DNA of 64,000 nt, from assembly GCF_006714895.1 (NCBI RefSeq), contig NZ_VFME01000001.1, positions 620,001-684,000 of the forward strand, read 5' to 3'. The notes below the pieces were generated by a model that saw only the letters and a program-made list of their open reading frames with translations, made no database searches and had not been told where the DNA came from. Positions within the stretch are counted from its first letter, which is position 1. Each line of letters begins with the position of its first letter. Below, in pieces: positions 59,593 through 64,000 of this stretch. The DNA is from Gramella sp. Hel_I_59. Its GTDB lineage: Bacteria; Bacteroidota; Bacteroidia; Flavobacteriales; Flavobacteriaceae. The translations under genes were made by a program, and so were the position numbers.

Positions 59593-59985
59593 GTGAAAAA
59601 ACTTTTACGACATATGATTTCTTTGAGCATGGCCTTTATAGTCATGTTATCAACGATGTCTTTTACTGTAGATAAACATTTCTGCGGAAGTCACCTGGTT
59701 GATCAGGCGGTTTTTTCAAAGGCAGAAACCTGCGGAATGTCGATGAATGCCGAGGATGAAACTCATTGTTGCACCAATGAAAAGGTTGAAGTTGAAGGCC
59801 AGGATGAATTGAAAATTTCATTCGATTCTTTCGATTTTTATCAGCAACTATTCATTACTACATTTACGTATTCCTACATCAATCTGTTTGAAAGCTTACC
59901 AAAACAGATCATTCCTTTTAAAGATTATTCTCCTCCCTTGCTGGTTGCTAACATACAGTTGGAAGACCAGGTTTTTCTTATTTGA
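59593..59985 (+). CDS. Small Cys-rich exported protein (HYC_CC_PP-like) of a metal-efflux unit
   Basis: 130 aa from GTG, start MKKLLRHMISLSMAFIVMLS; a shorter ATG start lies seven codons on. After a signal-like helix come DKHFCGSHLV, AETCGMSM and ETHCCTNEK, that is a His-x-Cys motif, a single Cys and a vicinal Cys pair. The late segment has PPLLVAN. These features match the HYC_CC_PP family as I recall it. The cysteines suggest metal (Cu, Zn or Cd) binding. 86 bp before a CusA-type pump, so probably cotranscribed. Confidence 0.82.
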   Translation: MKKLLRHMISLSMAFIVMLSTMSFTVDKHFCGSHLVDQAVFSKAETCGMSMNAEDETHCCTNEKVEVEGQDELKISFDSFDFYQQLFITTFTYSYINLFESLPKQIIPFKDYSPPLLVANIQLEDQVFLI

Positions 59986-60071
59986 TAGTTAAGTTATAGA
60001 ATTTGTACCACTCAGTTCCTTGCAGTGGCTCTTTGCGTTATATGCGCTATTTCTAATTTAATTATTAAATA

Positions 60072-63000
60072 ATGCTGAATAAAAGCATCAAATACCTGAT
60101 CGAAAATAAACTCGTCGCCTTTATATTCCTGGTGATGTTTATTGGTTGGGGTGTCATTAACTCACCTTTTAACTGGGATACCGGTTTACTACCAAATGAT
60201 CCCGTGGCGGTAGATGCAATCCCCGATATAGGTGAAAATCAACAGATCATTTTTACTGAATGGAAAGGACGTTCTCCCCAGGATATTGAGGACCAGATAA
60301 CCTATCCACTTACTACCAGCTTACTCGGGATTCCAGGAGTGAAGACCATTCGTAGTTCTTCTATGTTCGGTTTTTCAAGCATCTATATCATTTTTGAAGA
60401 AGACGTAGAATTTTACTGGAGCCGAAGCAGGATTCTTGAAAAACTTAATTCACTTCCGGAAAATTTATTGCCGGCAGATGTGAACCCAAGCCTAGGTCCC
60501 GATGCTACAGGATTGGGTCAGATATTCTGGTACACTCTTGAAGGCCGTGATAAGAATGGAAATGTTACCGGAGGCTGGAACCTTCAGGAATTGAGAAGTA
60601 TTCAGGATTATTATGTGAAATATGCGCTTTCAGGAGCCAGCGGAGTTTCAGAAGTAGCCAGTATTGGTGGATATGTCCAGGAGTACCAGGTTGACGTAAA
60701 ACCTGAACTCATGCGACAGTATAATATTGGTCTTAATGAGGTTGTGAAAGCGGTCAAGGCAAGCAATCGCGAAATAGGAGCCCAAACTCTTGAAATTAAC
60801 CGGGCAGAATACCTGGTTCGTGGCCTTGGTTACGTAAAATCTGTAGAAGACATTGAAAATGCTGTGGTGACTTCCGAAGATTATACCTCTATAAAGATTA
60901 GTGATATTGCCAATGTGTCAATGGGACCAGCCTCCCGTCGCGGAATTCTTGATAAAGAAGGTGCTGAAGTTGTTGGAGGAGTCGTGGTAGCGCGTTATGG
61001 CGCCAATCCTTTAGAGGTGATCAATAATGTCAAGGCTGAAATTACTGAAATTAGTTCAGGTCTTCCTTCTAAAACCTTGCAGGACGGCACCGAATCTCAA
61101 CTTACGATCGTTCCCTTCTATGATAGAACAGAATTGATCCAGGAGACTCTTGGAACCCTGAATGAAGCTTTAACTATGGAGATCCTTATTACCATTCTGG
61201 TGATCATCATCATGGTTTTTAACCTAAGAGCTTCGATCCTCATTTCGGGATTGTTACCGGTTGCGGTCCTGATGGTCTTTATCTCTATGAAGCTTTTTGG
61301 CGTGGCGGCTAATATTGTGGCTTTATCCGGGATCGCTATTGCAATAGGTACGATGGTGGATATGGGAATCATTCTTTCTGAAAATATTATCAGGCATCTG
61401 GATATGAAGGATAACCGCCCCACAAATCAACTGGTTTACGAAGCTACTGCTGAAGTTTCAGGAGCCATTTTAACAGCTGTACTTACCACGATCATAAGTT
61501 TTCTACCGGTTTTCACGATGGTAGGAGCAGAAGGTAAATTATTCCGTCCTCTGGCATTTACAAAGACCATGGCTCTGGTTTCATCTCTTTTGGTAGCGCT
61601 ATTCCTGATTCCGCCAGTTGCTGCCATACTTTTCAAGAAGAGGAAAATTCGGAAAGAACTGAATTTCGTAGTACCCGGATTATTGATCCTGGCGGGTATC
61701 GTAGCGATTGTTCTAGGATACTGGATAGGTCTGGCCTTACTAGCATTTGGATTAGTAGACTTTATTCTGAAATTAGATAAGATCGATGAAAAGCAAAGCA
61801 AGTTCTTGAAAATTGCGATTTCAGTACTAACGATCATCCTTTTGTTATCCATTTATTGGAGACCACTCGGACTTCAGAATAATGTTTTGCTGAACCTGCT
61901 TTTCGTTTCTGTTATTTGTTTCGGCTTACTGGCGGTATTCTATTACTTCAAAAAGTATTATGTATGCATTCTAACCTGGACGCTGGAAAACAAAGCTTTA
62001 TTTCTAAGTATTCCAATCACAATTCTCGTCCTTGGATTCTTTATTATGAAGAATACCGGTAAGGAATTTATGCCTTCCCTAAATGAAGGTTCATTTCTAT
62101 TAATGCCTACATCTCTACCACATTCCGGAGTTGAAGAAAATAAAAGGGTTTTACAGCAACTGGACATGGCGGTAGCAAGTCTTCCTGAAATTGAAACCGT
62201 GGTGGGAAAAGCCGGAAGAACCGAATCTGCCCTGGATCCTGCACCGCTCTCGATGTATGAAAATATTATTCAGTATAAATCTGAATATATGGAGAACGCA
62301 GCGGGAGAAAAACAGAAATTTCGCGTTAATGAAGATGGATTCTTTATGCTGAAAAACGGAAAACTGGCAGCTAATCCTAATTCAGAATTAGAAAGTCCAG
62401 AAAATTATACTGACTCTCTGGTTAGCGAACCTCTGAAGCTTGGACCTGAACAGTTAATTGCCGATGATGACGGAGAGTATTTCAGAAACTGGAGACCAGA
62501 GATTAAAAGGCCTGATGACATCTGGAATGAGATTGCGCGCGTAACAAAATTACCCGGAGTCACCTCAGCTCCAAAATTACAACCAATCGAAACTCGTTTG
62601 ATCATGCTCCAAACGGGAATGCGCGCGCCAATGGGAATTAAAGTGCAGGGCCAGGATCTAAAACAAATTCAGGATTTCGGGATGAAACTTGAAGAATTAT
62701 TGAAGCAGGTCGAAGGAGTGAAAGACGAAGCGGTATTTGCCGATAGAATAGTAGGGAAACCATACTTACTCATCGATATCAAAAGGGCAAGTCTGGCCAG
62801 GTACGGTATTTCAATAGATGATGTACAGCAGGTTTTGCAGGTTGCCGTAGGTGGAATGAATCTAAGCCAGACGGTAGAGGGGCGTGAGCGTTATGGGATT
62901 CGGGTACGATACCCGCGAGAATTGCGAGCTGGTCCAGAAGATATCAAGGATATTTATGTTCCAGTGGAAGGTGGATCGCCCGTCCCGCTGGGAGAATTGG

Positions 63001-63806
63001 TGGAAATTAGGTACGAGCAGGGACCGCAGGTTATTAAAAGTGAAAATACATTCCTTACTGGCTATGTTCTGTTCGATAAACTGGACGGTTTTGCTGAAAC
63101 AAATGTCGTAGAGAACGCCACCGCCTTCCTTCAGCAGAAAATTGATTCTGGAGAACTCAATGTTCCAGCCGGGATCAAATATCGTTTTACCGGGAATTAT
63201 GAGAATCAGGTGAGAGCCGAAAAAACGCTGTCTATGGTGGTTCCCTTATCCTTATTTATCATCTTTCTTATTCTCTATTTCCAATTTAAATCTGTTTCCA
63301 CGTCACTGATGGTTTTCGTGGGAATTGCAGTTGCCTTTGGTGGTGGTTTCCTGATGATCTGGTTATACGGGCAGGAATGGTTTATGGATTTTAGTCTTTT
63401 TGGAGAAAATTTCCGACAGTTATTTCAGATCAAAACGATCAATTTAAGTGTTGCCGTTTGGGTTGGCTTTATTGCGCTCTTTGGCATTGCTACAGATGAT
63501 GGCGTAGTGATGGCTACTTATCTTACTCAGACCTTCGAAGCCAATTCTCCAGATAATAAAAAGGAAATCCGGCAATCTGTTATTGAAGCCGGGGAGAAGC
63601 GAATTCGACCTTGTTTAATGACTACAGCCACTACAATTCTGGCTTTACTCCCTATTTTAACTTCGACTGGGCGTGGGAGTGATATCATGATCCCAATGGC
63701 AATTCCTGCTTTTGGTGGAATGTTGATTGCCTTAATCACTCTGTTTGTAGTACCGGTGCTCTTTAGCTGGAGGCAGGAAGCTAAAATTAAAAGACTTAAA
63801 AGTTGA
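60072..63806 (+). CDS. CusA/CzcA-type heavy-metal efflux RND transporter with insertions
   Basis: 1244 aa inner-membrane pump, about 200 longer than E. coli CusA. Landmarks: first helix VAFIFLVMFIGWGVI, WKGRSPQDIEDQITYPL, FGFSSIYIIFEE, helix-4 motif IAIGTMVDMGIILSENI with the proton-relay Asp, LQTGMRAPMGIKVQG and helix-10 motif IALFGIATDDGVVMATYL, where E. coli CusA has Glu. Two extra parts stand out. About 100 residues with some four helices (residues about 523-628) sit between helix 6 and helix 7. Another 60 or so hydrophilic residues follow ENAAGEKQKF in the porter domain. Substrate (Cu/Ag or Zn/Co/Cd) cannot be settled. Confidence 0.92.
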   Translation: MLNKSIKYLIENKLVAFIFLVMFIGWGVINSPFNWDTGLLPNDPVAVDAIPDIGENQQIIFTEWKGRSPQDIEDQITYPLTTSLLGIPGVKTIRSSSMFGFSSIYIIFEEDVEFYWSRSRILEKLNSLPENLLPADVNPSLGPDATGLGQIFWYTLEGRDKNGNVTGGWNLQELRSIQDYYVKYALSGASGVSEVASIGGYVQEYQVDVKPELMRQYNIGLNEVVKAVKASNREIGAQTLEINRAEYLVRGLGYVKSVEDIENAVVTSEDYTSIKISDIANVSMGPASRRGILDKEGAEVVGGVVVARYGANPLEVINNVKAEITEISSGLPSKTLQDGTESQLTIVPFYDRTELIQETLGTLNEALTMEILITILVIIIMVFNLRASILISGLLPVAVLMVFISMKLFGVAANIVALSGIAIAIGTMVDMGIILSENIIRHLDMKDNRPTNQLVYEATAEVSGAILTAVLTTIISFLPVFTMVGAEGKLFRPLAFTKTMALVSSLLVALFLIPPVAAILFKKRKIRKELNFVVPGLLILAGIVAIVLGYWIGLALLAFGLVDFILKLDKIDEKQSKFLKIAISVLTIILLLSIYWRPLGLQNNVLLNLLFVSVICFGLLAVFYYFKKYYVCILTWTLENKALFLSIPITILVLGFFIMKNTGKEFMPSLNEGSFLLMPTSLPHSGVEENKRVLQQLDMAVASLPEIETVVGKAGRTESALDPAPLSMYENIIQYKSEYMENAAGEKQKFRVNEDGFFMLKNGKLAANPNSELESPENYTDSLVSEPLKLGPEQLIADDDGEYFRNWRPEIKRPDDIWNEIARVTKLPGVTSAPKLQPIETRLIMLQTGMRAPMGIKVQGQDLKQIQDFGMKLEELLKQVEGVKDEAVFADRIVGKPYLLIDIKRASLARYGISIDDVQQVLQVAVGGMNLSQTVEGRERYGIRVRYPRELRAGPEDIKDIYVPVEGGSPVPLGELVEIRYEQGPQVIKSENTFLTGYVLFDKLDGFAETNVVENATAFLQQKIDSGELNVPAGIKYRFTGNYENQVRAEKTLSMVVPLSLFIIFLILYFQFKSVSTSLMVFVGIAVAFGGGFLMIWLYGQEWFMDFSLFGENFRQLFQIKTINLSVAVWVGFIALFGIATDDGVVMATYLTQTFEANSPDNKKEIRQSVIEAGEKRIRPCLMTTATTILALLPILTSTGRGSDIMIPMAIPAFGGMLIALITLFVVPVLFSWRQEAKIKRLKS

Positions 63807-63808
63807 TC

Positions 63809-64000
63809 ATGAGAGGAAGTATTTTGAGAGATAATAGCTATTCGGATCTATTAATTACTGATAAGAGATATGAGATTCTGGTGAATGAAAAGAAGGAATT
63901 TGTATTAAGTAAAAAGGTTTCAGATTTTATGCAAAATACAGATCAATCTAAGCTGAATAAAGTTTGCAAAGAATTGAATGCAATCCTGGTTAGCTCCATT
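63809..64000 (+). CDS. Unidentified gene, truncated at the right edge
   Basis: ATG 63809 lies 2 bp after the cusA-like stop, and 64 codons are open to the end. The start is MRGSILRDNSYSDLLITDKR, then EILVNEKKEFVLSKKVSDFM. No signal peptide, membrane helix or known motif is visible in this part. The tiny gap means it belongs to the efflux operon, where TolC-like and adaptor genes would be expected further on; this one is neither so far. Confidence 0.6.
   Translation, partial: MRGSILRDNSYSDLLITDKRYEILVNEKKEFVLSKKVSDFMQNTDQSKLNKVCKELNAILVSSI

Noticed and set aside
59593..59985. XrtF substrate
   Set aside because: The C-terminus (LEDQVFLI) has no sorting motif, helix and basic tail.
1..64000. 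CRISPR arrays, insertion sequences, rRNA genes
   Set aside because: I saw no regularly spaced repeats, transposase genes, terminal inverted repeats or rRNA segments.

Overview
The window looks like chromosome of a marine-type member of the Flavobacteriaceae (Bacteroidota), perhaps close to Gramella/Christiangramia; the genus is a guess. Reasons, all read from the sequence: AT-rich DNA, promoters with the Bacteroidota -7 box TAnnTTTG just upstream of many starts and no obvious Shine-Dalgarno sequences, an SPI-type TonB-dependent receptor, a propeller/kinase/AraC regulator, an exosortase F pair, a Prc protease followed by a separate mreBCD-mrdA-rodA block, and class II HMG-CoA reductase next to a GHMP kinase.

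Layout. 1-1071 is the right end of an integrated element: the N-terminal part of a tyrosine integrase reading off the left edge, a tandem 11-bp repeat upstream of it, and a detached 3' half of an initiator tRNA gene that marks the attachment site. 1099-2698 holds a quinone-reductase-like gene broken by one stop codon and its divergent LysR regulator. 2921-5854 carries a SYLF lipoprotein, an XRE/membrane-protein pair and deoC with a hypothetical partner. 5992-14281 is a carbohydrate block: a giant propeller regulator whose kinase and receiver have lost their phosphotransfer residues, convergent with glgB and a cytoplasmic GH31 alpha-glucosidase. 14551-19371 has a c-type cytochrome lipoprotein, a SpoU methyltransferase, a large conserved protein of unknown function, a VOC protein and a SulP transporter. 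19619-24739 is era, der and a TonB-dependent receptor.

24899-32978 contains a micro-membrane protein, tRNA-Phe, then a tightly packed envelope cluster: coaX, an outer-membrane barrel, a TPR protein, lptC, a tiny membrane protein, a CNNM/CorC protein and a PpiD-like chaperone. 33032-41960 has mevalonate-pathway genes (HMG-CoA reductase, GHMP kinase) divergent from a peptide-utilisation unit (dipeptidyl peptidase IV plus two POT transporters) and a secreted thioredoxin. 41968-46754 (minus strand) is comEC, an NlpC/P60 lipoprotein, lpxB, a small membrane protein and surE. 46882-56246 is the Prc protease and then, on the minus strand, purH-mreB-mreC-mreD-mrdA-rodA. 56393-64000 holds a MacB/FtsX-like permease, a GAF protein, exosortase XrtF with its associated protein, and a metal-efflux unit (a small Cys-rich protein and a CusA-type RND pump) that continues past the right edge.

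Most of the window is ordinary core genome. The observations most worth following are the phosphotransfer-dead hybrid regulator, the tRNA-anchored element end, the XrtF pair without a visible substrate, large insertions in the CusA pump and in one of two POT paralogues, three small membrane ORFs, and several starts that promoter boxes move downstream.
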